DNA of 64,000 nt from Nitrospira sp. (GTDB taxonomy: Bacteria; Nitrospirota; Nitrospiria; Nitrospirales; Nitrospiraceae): NCBI GenBank assembly GCA_030123625.1, contig CP126121.1, positions 515,001 through 579,000 of the forward strand. The letters run 5' to 3'. Both the position numbers and the translations under genes were made by a program. Position 1 is the stretch's first letter. The number at the start of each line of letters is the position of its first letter. A model generated the notes under the pieces. That model was given only the letters and a program-made list of their open reading frames with translations. It ran no database searches and was not told where the DNA came from. Positions 52,208 through 60,876 of the stretch are shown one piece after another.

Positions 52208-52785
52208 TACGGCCTTGGTTGCTTCGGCCGATCGAGCTTCGTCTCAGCCGGCACGTCCCCGCGGACAAGAATAAGACCGAGCATGCCCCGTCCCGCATGA
52301 TTCGCGACCGGACATCCGAACCAATAATATCCGGGTCCGTCCAAACGCAGTTTCGTTTTCCCTCGCCGATGAACGGGCAAGAAAAGGAATTCCCGATCAC
52401 CATTGCTCGGCATTAAGGCGGCATGAGGCAAGATATCCTCGTTCACGAATTCGATCTCGAGTTCTCCCGCCCGAGGCATGACGATGATGGCGGGGTTCCA
52501 CATCAACTGACCTTCCGGGATACGAATTTCATCCCGCATGACGCCGTCCTCCTCCAGCCGTGCCTCTGAGAGGCCTCCATGCGGAAAGAGCCGTCCCACA
52601 ATCTCTTTGTTTTGACGATCGACGTTGGGTAATTCGTTCAGGAGAGCCGCCACCTCGGGAGTGACTTGTTTTAACACGCTGGGGCGAAAGAGTTTGACAT
52701 ATTCACAACCTTCGAGGACGAACGCCAGGAGACCGACTACCAGCACGGATAAATTTTTTGTTGAGAACATACGAATCTGTTTCAT
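52207..52785 (-). CDS. Cupredoxin-like lipoprotein, probable electron acceptor
   Basis: 192 residues. Lipobox VLEGC after a short signal, then a cupredoxin barrel from about 80: IEFVNEDILPHAALMPSNGD and YYWFGCPVANHAGRGMLGLI. The His, Cys, His and Met spaced this way are the type 1 copper ligands. Directly before, and translationally coupled to, the PQQ alcohol dehydrogenase, which lacks its own heme, so it most likely takes electrons from it. First gene of the 52.8-45.6 kb PQQ block. Confidence 0.75.
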   Translation of the reverse strand: MKQIRMFSTKNLSVLVVGLLAFVLEGCEYVKLFRPSVLKQVTPEVAALLNELPNVDRQNKEIVGRLFPHGGLSEARLEEDGVMRDEIRIPEGQLMWNPAIIVMPRAGELEIEFVNEDILPHAALMPSNGDREFLFLPVHRRGKTKLRLDGPGYYWFGCPVANHAGRGMLGLILVRGDVPAETKLDRPKQPRP

Positions 52786-52945
52786 TTCTCGATGAGACTA
52801 CATCGTACTTCTCCATCGTCTTCCCTGCGGTCACTGAGCATTCAGGTCGGACGCTCCATGATCCCTCACTTGCCCATTATTGAGACCCTGCATGGTCGGA
52901 CCGCCATGATGAGACCCGGAGTCGCTCCCCATACCGCACTCAATT

Positions 52946-53392
52946 TCATATGGCTTTCGCCGTTGCGACGAGACTTGCCGCGGACAAATCCTGAAGCATG
53001 GCGGTGGTCTTGCCGTCGAAGTGGTCCTCTCGATCGTCGAGCGCCTCACGTTTCGTCACATGCACAATGCCGTCTTTGTGTTCCGGCGGACTGTAGATCG
53101 TGTAGAGCTTCAAGGTCTCTTGTCCTGAATTCAAAATATTGTGCTCGGTTCCCGACGGTATGACCACCGCTGTGCCGTCTTCAAGCGGATACTCCACCCC
53201 GTTCAGATACGCCGTGCCACGCCCTGCTTCCACCCTGATGAATTGATCCAACCGATGTGTTTCTGTCCCGATATCTTCTCCCGGCTTGAGGCTCATCAGG
53301 ACTAATTGGCTGTGCTCAGCCGTGAACAATACCTTGCGAAACATGTCGTTCTTGAGGGTCGCTTCTTCAATATTCGTAATGTAGTGAGCCAT
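52946..53392 (-). CDS. Cupin-domain protein
   Basis: 148 residues. Cupin motif 1 GEDIGTETHRLDQFIRVEAG and motif 2 PSGTEHNILNSG with conserved His and Glu, so a mononuclear metal site is likely. Starts MAHYITNIEEATLKNDMFRK, common in a group annotated as cupin of unknown function. Cytoplasmic. The upstream sequence on this strand has GGAGGA. Substrate unknown. Confidence 0.85.
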   Translation of the reverse strand: MAHYITNIEEATLKNDMFRKVLFTAEHSQLVLMSLKPGEDIGTETHRLDQFIRVEAGRGTAYLNGVEYPLEDGTAVVIPSGTEHNILNSGQETLKLYTIYSPPEHKDGIVHVTKREALDDREDHFDGKTTAMLQDLSAASLVATAKAI

Positions 53393-53723
53393 GGTCGGAT
53401 TCCTCCTCTCGGAAGGGGAAGGCGATCGACTTGTAGCGGGATTCCGGCGGATTCGATACTGGTGCTCCCCCTAGCATTGCACGGGACACAACGCGGCTTA
53501 CCGCACCTATTTATTTTTGTCTCCGGCTTCATTCTGTAGTGGCTCGAACGGCGACTCACGCACCGGCTCTATTGGAGAGCTGAGGTCTTCGGAACTTTGC
53601 GATCGTCGCGATCAGTGCGTCGTCCTGGAGCCGAGTGGTATAGGCAATATCTCGTGTAAACGAGCGGAAGGGAACCGGACCCGTGCGTCCCTCATCAAGC
53701 AAGTTAACGGACGATATAGCATC
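53393..53723 (-). other. Intergenic region
   Basis: About 330 bases between the SlyD-like gene and the cupin gene, both transcribed leftward. It should hold the cupin promoter. No hairpin or open frame of interest seen. Confidence 0.35.
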
Positions 53724-54413
53724 TCAGATGCCATAGGATCTCCTGTGCGAGAAAAGGAGGTTAAAGTCCAGCCCGTCGGCAACATCGCCGTCGTCAGGTT
53801 GAAAATTCTGCTCACCATCCGAAGGAATTTCGACGTTTAAAATCCTGACATCGATCACCACGTGTCTCCCTGCCAATGGATGATTAAAATCGAGTTCGGC
53901 CATGGGCCCAACAAGATCGACCACGACGAACGGAATGCCCTCTTCCGTCACGAAAGCCATTCCTGGCTGCACATCGGCTGGCAAAAGATCCTTGCTCACC
54001 TCCACTCTTTTCGATGCATCATAAGGGCCAAACGCCTCGTCGGAGCTGAGATCAATGTGTTTTTCCTCGCCTTTTTTCATGCCGGTGAGCGCTTTCTCAA
54101 CGTTGGGCAATAAATCATGATGACCCTGTTCAAATAGACCGAGATTATTGGGAATAGTCAGATCAGATTCCGGAATCGTAATCGTATATTCCATGTACAC
54201 GATGGCTCCGTCCGTAACCGGAGGATTTCCGCCCGCATTCTTCTGTACGGAGCTGCCTGACATCAGAGTGGGAACCATTTGAGAACATGAGAGTTGCGGC
54301 CCCAATGATGGTTTAGTGACGAATATCAGAGGGAGAATCAAAAGGTTCATCATGATCGCGCTTGCCAGTACAGCCGATCGGCTGCAAGGCATCGCAGATT
54401 TGAAAATTTGCAT
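53724..54413 (-). CDS. FKBP-type peptidyl-prolyl isomerase (SlyD-like), exported
   Basis: 229 residues. CAAGGAGG precedes ATG 54413. An N-terminal signal anchor (LASAIMMNLLILPLIFV) leads into a SlyD-type domain: VYMEYTITIPESDLTIPNNL, GLFEQGHHDLLPNVEKALTG, the insert-in-flap region with KRVEVSKDLLPADVQPGMAF, and DFNHPLAGRHVVIDVRIL. It catalyses proline isomerisation and acts as chaperone; the signal puts it in the periplasm, unlike cytosolic SlyD. The His-rich tail of SlyD is absent; an acidic tail is present. Confidence 0.85.
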   Translation of the reverse strand: MQIFKSAMPCSRSAVLASAIMMNLLILPLIFVTKPSLGPQLSCSQMVPTLMSGSSVQKNAGGNPPVTDGAIVYMEYTITIPESDLTIPNNLGLFEQGHHDLLPNVEKALTGMKKGEEKHIDLSSDEAFGPYDASKRVEVSKDLLPADVQPGMAFVTEEGIPFVVVDLVGPMAELDFNHPLAGRHVVIDVRILNVEIPSDGEQNFQPDDGDVADGLDFNLLFSHRRSYGI

Positions 54414-54455
54414 AAATCCTCCTTGAACCAACACCCAGCGTTCGCTAAGGCAGGC

Positions 54456-54731
54456 CTAGGAAACGCTCAGTTCGTGTTCGAATGCTCGAGAGTCAACGGG
54501 CGAGTCGTGTGTGCACTTGATCGCCCGATGGTGATAGGACTGAACCCAGTACGTCCTGTCGGCATCCAACCGTATACGAACGTGCCCTGTCCGGCTCAGG
54601 TGATCAATGGCCAGGAATACCTGATTCCACGTGATGCCCGGACAGAGATCCATGACCTCTTCCAGTGGGCACTCTGTACCCAATTGTTCCAGTGCTGTTT
54701 GGATTCGATCACGCAGGATCGTCATGGCCAT
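54456..54731 (-). CDS. Small winged-helix-like protein
   Basis: 91 residues. RIQTALEQLGTECPLEEVMD and LCPGITWNQVFLAIDHLSRT followed by GHVRIRLDADRTYWV read as helix-helix-wing, the shape of a small winged-helix DNA-binding domain. GGTGATGT is before the ATG. It lies 42 bases upstream of the SlyD-like gene on the same strand. Regulatory function is inference. Confidence 0.55.
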   Translation of the reverse strand: MAMTILRDRIQTALEQLGTECPLEEVMDLCPGITWNQVFLAIDHLSRTGHVRIRLDADRTYWVQSYHHRAIKCTHDSPVDSRAFEHELSVS

Positions 54732-55174
54732 ACATCACCTCCGTCTCCTCGTTGTTGTAGAGGCTCCATCAATGCATCGGCCCTACCATAGAGTAGGGAG
54801 GAACCCACATAAACTAGGAGATGCCCCGGTCTCCGTGAGCACACTCCGATCGAGTACTGGCTCGATTCTGTGACGGCAAGGGTTTACCTGACGTGATGCA
54901 TGACACGGGTAGGAAATGTCCTCAACTCACAGGGGAATCGGCAGGCCCTCGCAGGACATTGGCAGATGTAATATCACGACGGTCAATACGAACTCGACAC
55001 GAGCTCGACGAACTCCGATGTTCGTCGATGCAGATTATTTTTTAAGATGACGAGCGGCCTACCGAGCGCATTACGGATAAGCCATCTACATAATAGTTTT
55101 CATAGTTTGCCATCATCATGAGCCAGGGATCATCCGAGCTACAGAGAATCCGCTTTCTTTGCTACGAAGAATGT
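54732..55174 (+). other. Intergenic region between divergent genes
   Basis: About 440 bases. Possible promoters for both sides; AT-rich near 55030-55110. The downstream frame is open from 55118 but its first 19 codons do not look like protein. No other structure seen. Confidence 0.35.
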
Positions 55175-55546
55175 ATGGATCTCAAACATCCAAATCCGGA
55201 TCCGGGGTTCTGGATCGAATCTGCTGTGGCTCGACTGTCAGTAGTCATGATGTCCATGATCTTGTTTATGGTGGAACCGGCCTTTTCGGCTGATATTCCT
55301 TGCCGCCTCAAAGCGAACTCGGAATCCGTCGAAGTCCAGATTGTGGTTGGAGGGAAAGAGTACTGGCATGGCACGATTCAAAAAGATGGAACCCAGCATG
55401 TCAGCATCCCGGAGGGCGCTTTTACCCTCGTGTCGAAGATGTACAACCCGAATTTGCGGACCTACGAGGATGTGAGGACGGAGACACACACCAGGGTCTG
55501 TCTGGAGCGCCCGGCGCTTTCTGTTCCGCTCTTTGCTGATCATTGA
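55175..55546 (+). CDS. Secreted protein of unknown function
   Basis: 123 residues from ATG 55175. A hydrophobic signal (VVMMSMILFMVEPAFSA) precedes a small beta-rich mature domain with CRLKANSESVEVQIVVGG and HVSIPEGAFTLVSKMYNPN, and two Cys residues that may pair. Predicted periplasmic or outer-membrane. Not recognised. Confidence 0.5.
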   Translation: MDLKHPNPDPGFWIESAVARLSVVMMSMILFMVEPAFSADIPCRLKANSESVEVQIVVGGKEYWHGTIQKDGTQHVSIPEGAFTLVSKMYNPNLRTYEDVRTETHTRVCLERPALSVPLFADH

Positions 55547-55624
55547 TTTCCTTAGCCTTTTCGTGGGATGGAGTCTTAGTGGGATGAGCGACATTGAACC
55601 GCATCGTAACAAATGAGGTGACAG

Positions 55625-56101
55625 ATGAACATTCGAGACATGATGACGACTAACCCTGCCTACTGCCTTGCTGATGACTCTGCCGTGCAGGCGGCCCGTA
55701 TCATGGTGGACAAGAAGGTGGGGATTGTACCGGTGGTGGAATCCTCATCACGACCTCGATTGCTGGGGGTCGTCACCGATCGGGACCTCTGTGTCACTAT
55801 CGTCGCGACCGACCGGCAACCGAGTGGGGTTAAAGTGCGAGAATGCATGACCGCGGACATCATTGCCTGCCGCCCTGACGACGATGTGCAACGGGCGGCG
55901 GATCTCATGTCCGAACATCAGGTGCGCCGCATCCCGGTCATCGATCAAGAAGGCCTTCTTCAAGGGATGGTGTCCACGGCGGACTTGTGGCAACGCTCGG
56001 ATGTGCCGCCTCAGACGACGCATCAGACGCTGAAGAAAGTCACCGAACCCACGGCGCAGGCCAGCAAGCCGAGAGCCAAGACATCAAAAAAGGCGGCGTA
56101 A
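55625..56101 (+). CDS. CBS-domain pair protein
   Basis: 158 residues with two CBS domains: MNIRDMMTTNPAYCLADDSA to LGVVTDRDLCVTIVATDR, and VRECMTADIIACRPDDDVQR to LQGMVSTADLW. Binds adenine nucleotides. The tail is Lys/Ala-rich (SKPRAKTSKKAA) like many soluble bacterial CBS proteins. GAGGTG lies before the ATG. Cytoplasmic sensor; partner unknown. Confidence 0.88.
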   Translation: MNIRDMMTTNPAYCLADDSAVQAARIMVDKKVGIVPVVESSSRPRLLGVVTDRDLCVTIVATDRQPSGVKVRECMTADIIACRPDDDVQRAADLMSEHQVRRIPVIDQEGLLQGMVSTADLWQRSDVPPQTTHQTLKKVTEPTAQASKPRAKTSKKAA

Positions 56102-56121
56102 CTGGCGGCATGGAGCGCAGC

Positions 56122-56454
56122 ATGTCGAGATATCTCTACCGCCTCTTTTTCCTACTCAGTCTTATGCTTGTCAGCATGGGATCACGGATGAGCATCGCGG
56201 TTGAGGGTGCACCGTCGGAGCAAGAACAGCATCGCAATACGGTGACCGGTGTGCTGGAACGGCTGGATCTGGACCACGGCAGAGGTGAACTGCGAACCGA
56301 CCTCGGCAAGCCGATTTTCTTTAACGTGGCTCAACCGGAACTCTTTCAGCGATTGACGGTGGGCAAGCGCGTCACCATTGAGCTGGATGCGGCAGGTCGG
56401 GCGGTGAAGGTGATTGCCGTACCTGCTCCAGAACTGGAACAGCCTCCATCATAA
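56122..56454 (+). CDS. Secreted small beta-barrel protein
   Basis: 110 residues from ATG 56122 with GGAG 7 bases upstream; ATG 56110 is an alternative. Signal peptide LYRLFFLLSLMLVSMGS. Mature part TGVLERLDLDHGRGELRTDL and RLTVGKRVTIELDAAGRAVK suggests a small barrel such as DUF1344-like or OB-type. Function unknown. It starts 20 bases after the CBS gene. Confidence 0.55.
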   Translation: MSRYLYRLFFLLSLMLVSMGSRMSIAVEGAPSEQEQHRNTVTGVLERLDLDHGRGELRTDLGKPIFFNVAQPELFQRLTVGKRVTIELDAAGRAVKVIAVPAPELEQPPS

Positions 56455-56486
56455 GCCCGCACGGCAAGACGGGCGAAGGAGCTTCG

Positions 56487-56885
56487 ATGCCGGAGCGAAA
56501 GACGATTCGACGAGCCAAGCAAAAAGCCGCGGAGGGCAAACGGCCCAGCACGCAGGCCGGAGAATTCGTGCGAGAAGAGATGGAGCACATCCGCAAAGGC
56601 AAACATGGGGCCAGATCCGCCAAGCAAGCGATCGCGATCGGCCTCTCAAAAGCGAGACGTGCCGGCGTGCCGTTGCCGCCACCGAAAAAGGGCAAGACCT
56701 CCGAAGCCACAAGAGTCAAAGCTGCCCGGGACTACCAAAAGGGCCAAAGAGGCCGTTCTCGCTCCGGATCTTCCCGGCGATCGAAAGCCACATCGGCTGC
56801 GCTGCGGCGTGAGGGCAGCGGTGCCGCCTCTCACCGTTCACTGGCACGACAAGCCAAACGAACAACCCGACGGCGCACTGGCTGA
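56487..56885 (+). CDS. DUF6496-like basic protein
   Basis: 132 residues. The N-terminal 65 residues (TIRRAKQKAAEGKRPSTQAG, EFVREEMEHIRKGKHGARSA, KQAIAIGLSKARRAGVPLP) match DUF6496. The C-terminus is Arg/Ser/Lys-rich and disordered, so it may bind nucleic acid. GAAGGAG precedes the ATG. Short and very basic; role unknown. Confidence 0.7.
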   Translation: MPERKTIRRAKQKAAEGKRPSTQAGEFVREEMEHIRKGKHGARSAKQAIAIGLSKARRAGVPLPPPKKGKTSEATRVKAARDYQKGQRGRSRSGSSRRSKATSAALRREGSGAASHRSLARQAKRTTRRRTG

Positions 56886-57019
56886 GGACATATCTTCTGT
56901 GCAGTGGCAAGTCCATGCACAGAGCACCGCTCTTATTCAATATTCAAGAATCCAGTTGCTTTGAGATCATCATAGATTCTATGGCCCCAACACCCGTCGC
57001 ATCAGCAGGAGGTGAGACG

Positions 57020-57649
57020 ATGAACCATCGCAAGCCATATCCGGTCAAGTCCTTCGATCTCCATGGACTGAACGGGATTTCCGATCGCACTCTGGAGACG
57101 CATTTCAAACTGTATGAAGGGTACGTCAAAGAGACGAACCGACTCAACGACGAAATCCGAGAGTTTTTGAAAGACGGCAAGGTCAACCACGAGGAGATGC
57201 CGGCCTATTCGGAACTCACTCGCCGTCTCGGCTTTGAATACAATGGGATGGTTTTGCACGAACTCTATTTCGCCAATTTGATCAAGGGAGAAGCAAAAGG
57301 ACCATCCAGAGGCTCAGCCTTCCTCGAGGCGGTCACGGAGAATTTCGGCAATTACGAGTTATGGAGAACCGGTTTCATGAGTGTGGGGAACATGCGTGGG
57401 GTGGGATGGGCCATCTGTTATCAAGATCCTGCCACCGGCTCTGTGTTCAACCATTGGGTGACACTCCATGAACACGGCAACGTGGCGGGATTCATCCCGC
57501 TCCTGGTCATGGACGTGTGGGAGCATGCCTATCTGCTCGATTATCGACCGGCTGAGCGGAATCGCTACATCGATGCTTTTTTCGCCAACATCAATTGGAA
57601 GGCGGTCGATGCCCGTACCGCGGGCGCCATGGCTCATGTCGGAGTTTAG
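57020..57649 (+). CDS. Fe/Mn superoxide dismutase-family protein
   Basis: 209 residues. Metal ligands of the family are visible: His28 (THFKLYEGYVKE), the His in MVLHELYFANL, Asp and His in LLVMDVWEHAYLLDYRPAER. The text KSFDLHGLNGISDRTLETHF is typical of a branch without the usual first residues. No signal peptide, so cytoplasmic. GGAGGTG lies before ATG 57020. Metal and dismutase activity cannot be proved from sequence; residues normally conserved for Fe versus Mn were not compared. Confidence 0.85.
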   Translation: MNHRKPYPVKSFDLHGLNGISDRTLETHFKLYEGYVKETNRLNDEIREFLKDGKVNHEEMPAYSELTRRLGFEYNGMVLHELYFANLIKGEAKGPSRGSAFLEAVTENFGNYELWRTGFMSVGNMRGVGWAICYQDPATGSVFNHWVTLHEHGNVAGFIPLLVMDVWEHAYLLDYRPAERNRYIDAFFANINWKAVDARTAGAMAHVGV

Positions 57650-57730
57650 TGAGAGGCTTCATTGACGCTTCGGGCGAAGACGATTCACGAATGTGAACCG
57701 GCGGCCGAACAGAATCTTGCGCGTCCGCTC

Positions 57731-58693
57731 ATGACCGTGCTGTTCAGCGGCACCGCTCACCCGGTTTTGGCTCAGTCCATCGCACACGAGGCCGCGATTC
57801 CGCTGGGCTCCTGTGCGATTGAACGGTTCCCTGATGGCGAACAACGTGTCACATTGTTGGAATCGGTTCGGCAGCGCCAGGTGATCCTGGTGCAGCCGCT
57901 CTCGCCGCCGGCAGTCAATGATCACCTTATGGAGTTGTTGCTCTTGGCCGATGCCTGTCGCCGCGCGGCGGCTGCCTCCATTCTCGCCGTCATACCGTAC
58001 TTCGGGTACGCCAGAAGCGATAAACGGCACGGGCATCGAGAAGCAATCGGCGCACGAGTCGTGGCGGATCTCCTTGAAACCGTCGGCATCCAGCACATCG
58101 TCACGATGGACCTTCATGCTCCTCAGATCGAGGGTTTCTTTCATCGACCGGTGGATTGCCTCACCGCCGTGCCGGCTTTGTGTCAGGCTCTGAGTCTCCG
58201 CCTTCCTGCCCATCGAAGAGCGGAGCTGGTGCTTGTGTCACCGGATGCCGGACGAGTCCACATGGCCTCTGACTATGCCTCGCGACTTGGTGCGCCGGTG
58301 GCCGTCGTGCATAAACGGCGAACCAGTGAAGGAACAACCGCCGTGACGCATCTTGCCGGCGACGTGAAGAACAAGTCCTGCGTCATCATCGACGATCTCA
58401 TTTCAACCGGGAGCACGATCGTCCAGGCAGCGAATGTCCTCCTGAAAGCGGGTGCAAGACCCGAAATCGCTGTCGCCGCAACCCATGGTATTTTTGTCCC
58501 CGGCGCTCAAGAGCGGCTGCGCGAAGTAGGGATCAGCGAGCTCTTCGTTATGGATACTCTTCCGATAGCCGCGCAGCACTGGCCCCAATTGCAGGTGGTG
58601 TCGAGTGCTTCGTACTTCGCGGGAATCCTCGCCCGGTTCATGGGCGAAGGGTCGCAGACGCCTCAATCGACACCGGAGCGGCGGACGTCATGA
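57731..58693 (+). CDS. Ribose-phosphate pyrophosphokinase-like protein
   Basis: 320 residues from ATG 57731. The first residues MTVLFSGTAHPVLAQSIAHE fit the standard PRPP synthetase start (LFSG...); an upstream TTG at 57662 would add 23 residues foreign to the family. AVIPYFGYARSDKRHGHREA, the PRPP-binding VIIDDLISTGSTIVQAAN and VSPDAGRVHMASDYASRLGA are present. Makes PRPP from ribose 5-phosphate and ATP. As it lies among accessory genes, it is probably a paralogue rather than the essential copy. Confidence 0.85.
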   Translation: MTVLFSGTAHPVLAQSIAHEAAIPLGSCAIERFPDGEQRVTLLESVRQRQVILVQPLSPPAVNDHLMELLLLADACRRAAAASILAVIPYFGYARSDKRHGHREAIGARVVADLLETVGIQHIVTMDLHAPQIEGFFHRPVDCLTAVPALCQALSLRLPAHRRAELVLVSPDAGRVHMASDYASRLGAPVAVVHKRRTSEGTTAVTHLAGDVKNKSCVIIDDLISTGSTIVQAANVLLKAGARPEIAVAATHGIFVPGAQERLREVGISELFVMDTLPIAAQHWPQLQVVSSASYFAGILARFMGEGSQTPQSTPERRTS

Positions 58694-58805
58694 CGGGATG
58701 AGTCGTCGAGGTTTCGCGAGTCAGTTTTCCGACAGTTCCATCGCTTTGCTTTTTCACTTTAACTTGGCGACTCATCTTCCTCGATAGCGATATCTGCGCC
58801 CGATA

Positions 58806-59396
58806 TTACAAGAGGTATTGTCCGTACCACTCGACTGCAACACGCGCCACCTGTTCCATTGCGCCGGGCTCTTCGAACAGATGCGTGGCGCCGGGGATGA
58901 TTTCCAGTTTCTTTTGCCCAGGGAGCACCTGAAAGGCCTGTCGGTTCAGCTCGATGACAGGCGCGTCGTCTCCGCCGACGATCAGCAGCGTCGGAGCTCT
59001 CACGCGGGACAAAAAAGAGGCGGCGAGATCCGGGCGTCCGCCGCGTGAGACGACGGCTCGCACGTGATCGGGACGGGCTGCGGCCGCGATCAAAGCGGCG
59101 GCGCTTCCGGTGCTCGCGCCGAAGAAGCCCAGCGGCAGCGCCGACAGTTCCGCATGGAGGCCGTACCAGTCGGTCAGTCCGATAAGCCGCTCGGCGAGCA
59201 TCTCGATATTGAACCTGAATTCCATCGTGCGAAGATCAATCTGTTCTTCTTCTAGTGTCAACAGATCGACCAAGAGCGTCGCAAAGCGATCCTGCTGTAG
59301 TCATAGCGATTGCGAGGACTATGCCGGCTGCTGCCGCTGCCATGGGCGAAGAAAACCAAGCCCCTCGCATGCTCGGGGATCGCGAGGTCGCCGACA
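58806..59396 (-). pseudogene. Dienelactone-hydrolase-like domain, broken near its N-terminus
   Basis: From 59273 down, 155 codons are intact: IEMLAERLIGLTD, LGFFGASTGSAAALIAAAAR (nucleophile Ser in GAST), VVSRGGRPDLA, PTLLIVGGDDAPVIELNRQA and PGATHLFEEPG with His. The preceding part ([20 protein letters not shown]) lies in another frame with a small deletion after PRNRY. Usually this hydrolase joins a phosphoribosyltransferase in one protein; here it is separated by an esterase fragment. The C-terminal part could still be expressed from its own ATG, but without the N-terminal strands. Confidence 0.7.
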
Positions 59397-59404
59397 AGAT
59401 CCGC

Positions 59405-59563
59405 GATATTGCGCCACATCCACGTTGGAAATCGCTTGAAGTCCCCGAGCGCTTCGTCGGCCGACCGATCGATGCTCCGCCGCTGACATACCGGTGGACG
59501 CGATAGGCGTCGGGCCAATCTGCCTCGGCTGCGACGGCGGCAAAGCCCTTTTCGTTAATGAGC
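59405..59563 (-). pseudogene. Erythromycin-esterase-like fragment
   Basis: In one frame this reads [20 protein letters not shown], then (shifted) [15 protein letters not shown], the conserved central motifs of erythromycin-esterase-like proteins ([22 protein letters not shown]). Only about 50 residues remain, wedged between phosphoribosyltransferase and hydrolase relics. It shows that a three-gene cluster has collapsed by deletions. Confidence 0.6.
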
Positions 59564-59876
59564 CGCTTCGGTGGAGCCGGTGGCCAATCCGTCGTCCACC
59601 AACACGACGATCCGATTTTCAAGAGACAGCAGAAGATGGTCGCCGCGGTACGCTCGCTCACGCCGGAGCAGCTCCTCCTGCTCGTGTGCCGCCACGACCT
59701 CAATGACCGAGTTGGGCAACCCAGCCGCCCGATGACTTCATCATGAAGCACGCGAATCCCGCCGCTCGCAATCGCACCCATCGCCAATTCTTCATACCCA
59801 GGAACGCCGAGCTTTCGCACGATCAGTACATCGAGCGGCACCTCCAAGGACTGCAGAAACGCACGTCTGAGTACCC
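59560..59876 (-). pseudogene. Phosphoribosyltransferase relic
   Basis: Starts inside the domain with [20 protein letters not shown] and [20 protein letters not shown]; then, one base lost near 59730, continues in another frame as [20 protein letters not shown] and [14 protein letters not shown], where it ends. The N-terminal 35 residues and everything after the PRPP loop are missing. An intact homologue is at 43797-44435. Confidence 0.7.
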
Positions 59877-59880
59877 CTTT

Positions 59881-59977
59881 CCCTGTTTCATAAGTGGTAA
59901 AGTGGTAACTTCTGAAACAACTCCCGAAGCCGCATTAAACCTGCCGCCTGACTGTTGCAGAAGCCTGTTGCAGGCTC
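59881..59977. repeat. Diverged direct repeat, left copy
   Basis: Shares an extended match with 61171-61254 in the same orientation: CCTGTTTCATAAG, then AACTTCTGAAACA and TGTTGCAGAAGCCTGTT after a gap of about 9 bases. It also contains the small palindrome AGCCTGTTGCAGGCT. It marks the left edge of the segment with the secreted protein and the ParD/ParE pair. Confidence 0.55.
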
Positions 59978-60070
59978 CCCGCTAGGGCTCAGCCGAGTGG
60001 CAATGCTCTAGGTAGCTCCTAAGATATCGTCGTGAGATATAGCACGCGGTATGCGTTATGGAGGATGACC

Positions 60071-60382
60071 ATGAAGATATGGGTAGGGATTTGTCTCTGT
60101 TCCTGTGCGGTAATAAGCATGGAGCTCGCGACTCCGTTATCAGCCTCTGCTGATGATCCCAATAAGACGGAGACAGGGCGCAGTGCAGCATGGTGCCAGC
60201 TCCATGCCTGTGAGATGTATGGCAAAGTGATGCCGTTCAAATGCGAAGGTGAAGCGGTAGTAAATTGCTCTACGCATAGGTCTCTGGAGACCTCGAAATC
60301 ATCTTCACCCTCCACTTCACAATCCACCAAGCCCACCACAACGGACGTTCCGCCACGAGTTAAAGAACAACACACCCCGTAA
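60071..60382 (+). CDS. Secreted small protein of unknown function
   Basis: 103 residues; GGAGG is 7 bases before ATG 60071. Signal peptide IWVGICLCSCAVISMELATP, then a domain with four Cys (WCQLHACEMYGKV, FKCEGEAVVNCSTH) that could form two disulfides, and a Ser/Thr/Pro-rich tail (SSPSTSQSTKPTTTDVPP). Predicted exported. Not recognised. Confidence 0.55.
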   Translation: MKIWVGICLCSCAVISMELATPLSASADDPNKTETGRSAAWCQLHACEMYGKVMPFKCEGEAVVNCSTHRSLETSKSSSPSTSQSTKPTTTDVPPRVKEQHTP

Positions 60383-60624
60383 AGCTTTAATTCTAACTAC
60401 GCGCTCCGTATCGCTCTCCTTTCAAAGCGAAACTTGAGCAGACGTGCTGCTGAAGAGATGATGCCGGAGGGGTGACACCGTGCACGGCGCACCGTGTCCA
60501 ATTCAGATGCACCATCACAGAAGCGTGACCGTGCGCCAATTCCCGCTGCATCATTGCCCTATCTTTCTACTTGGCATGAATATTATTTATGATACTTTTT
60601 GGTATTCACACAGGAGCGTTAATT

Positions 60625-60876
60625 ATGTCCAAAAACACCAGCCTCACCTTAGGCGACCATTTCACTGACTTCATCGCCACTCAATTACAGGACGGTCGTT
60701 ATGGCTCAGCCAGCGAAGTTGTACGGCAGGCGTTGCGGTTGCTTGAAGAACGTGAACAGAAACTAGCGGCTCTGCGCCAAGCCCTTATTGAAGGTGAAAA
60801 TAGTGGCAAGCCTAAAAAGCTCAATATGAAAAATATCATCCGAACCACCAACCGTCGCGCGGGTCTGGATGTTTGA
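60625..60876 (+). CDS. ParD-type antitoxin (ribbon-helix-helix)
   Basis: 83 residues. SLTLGDHFTDFIATQLQDGR, YGSASEVVRQALRLLEEREQ match ParD/CopG antitoxins: a ribbon strand followed by helix-turn-helix. CAGGAG is upstream. Its end overlaps the toxin start by 8 bases, the usual coupling, though the toxin frame is broken. May still act as a DNA-binding autorepressor. Confidence 0.85.
   Translation: MSKNTSLTLGDHFTDFIATQLQDGRYGSASEVVRQALRLLEEREQKLAALRQALIEGENSGKPKKLNMKNIIRTTNRRAGLDV

Noticed and set aside
57662-57730. TTG start for the PRPP synthetase-like gene
   Set aside because: The extra 23 residues are not part of the family; the conserved beginning LFSG starts at ATG 57731.
60018-60200. 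Sigma-54 site near TGGCACC on the minus strand at about 60190
   Set aside because: The GG-to-GC distance is one base off, which abolishes such promoters.
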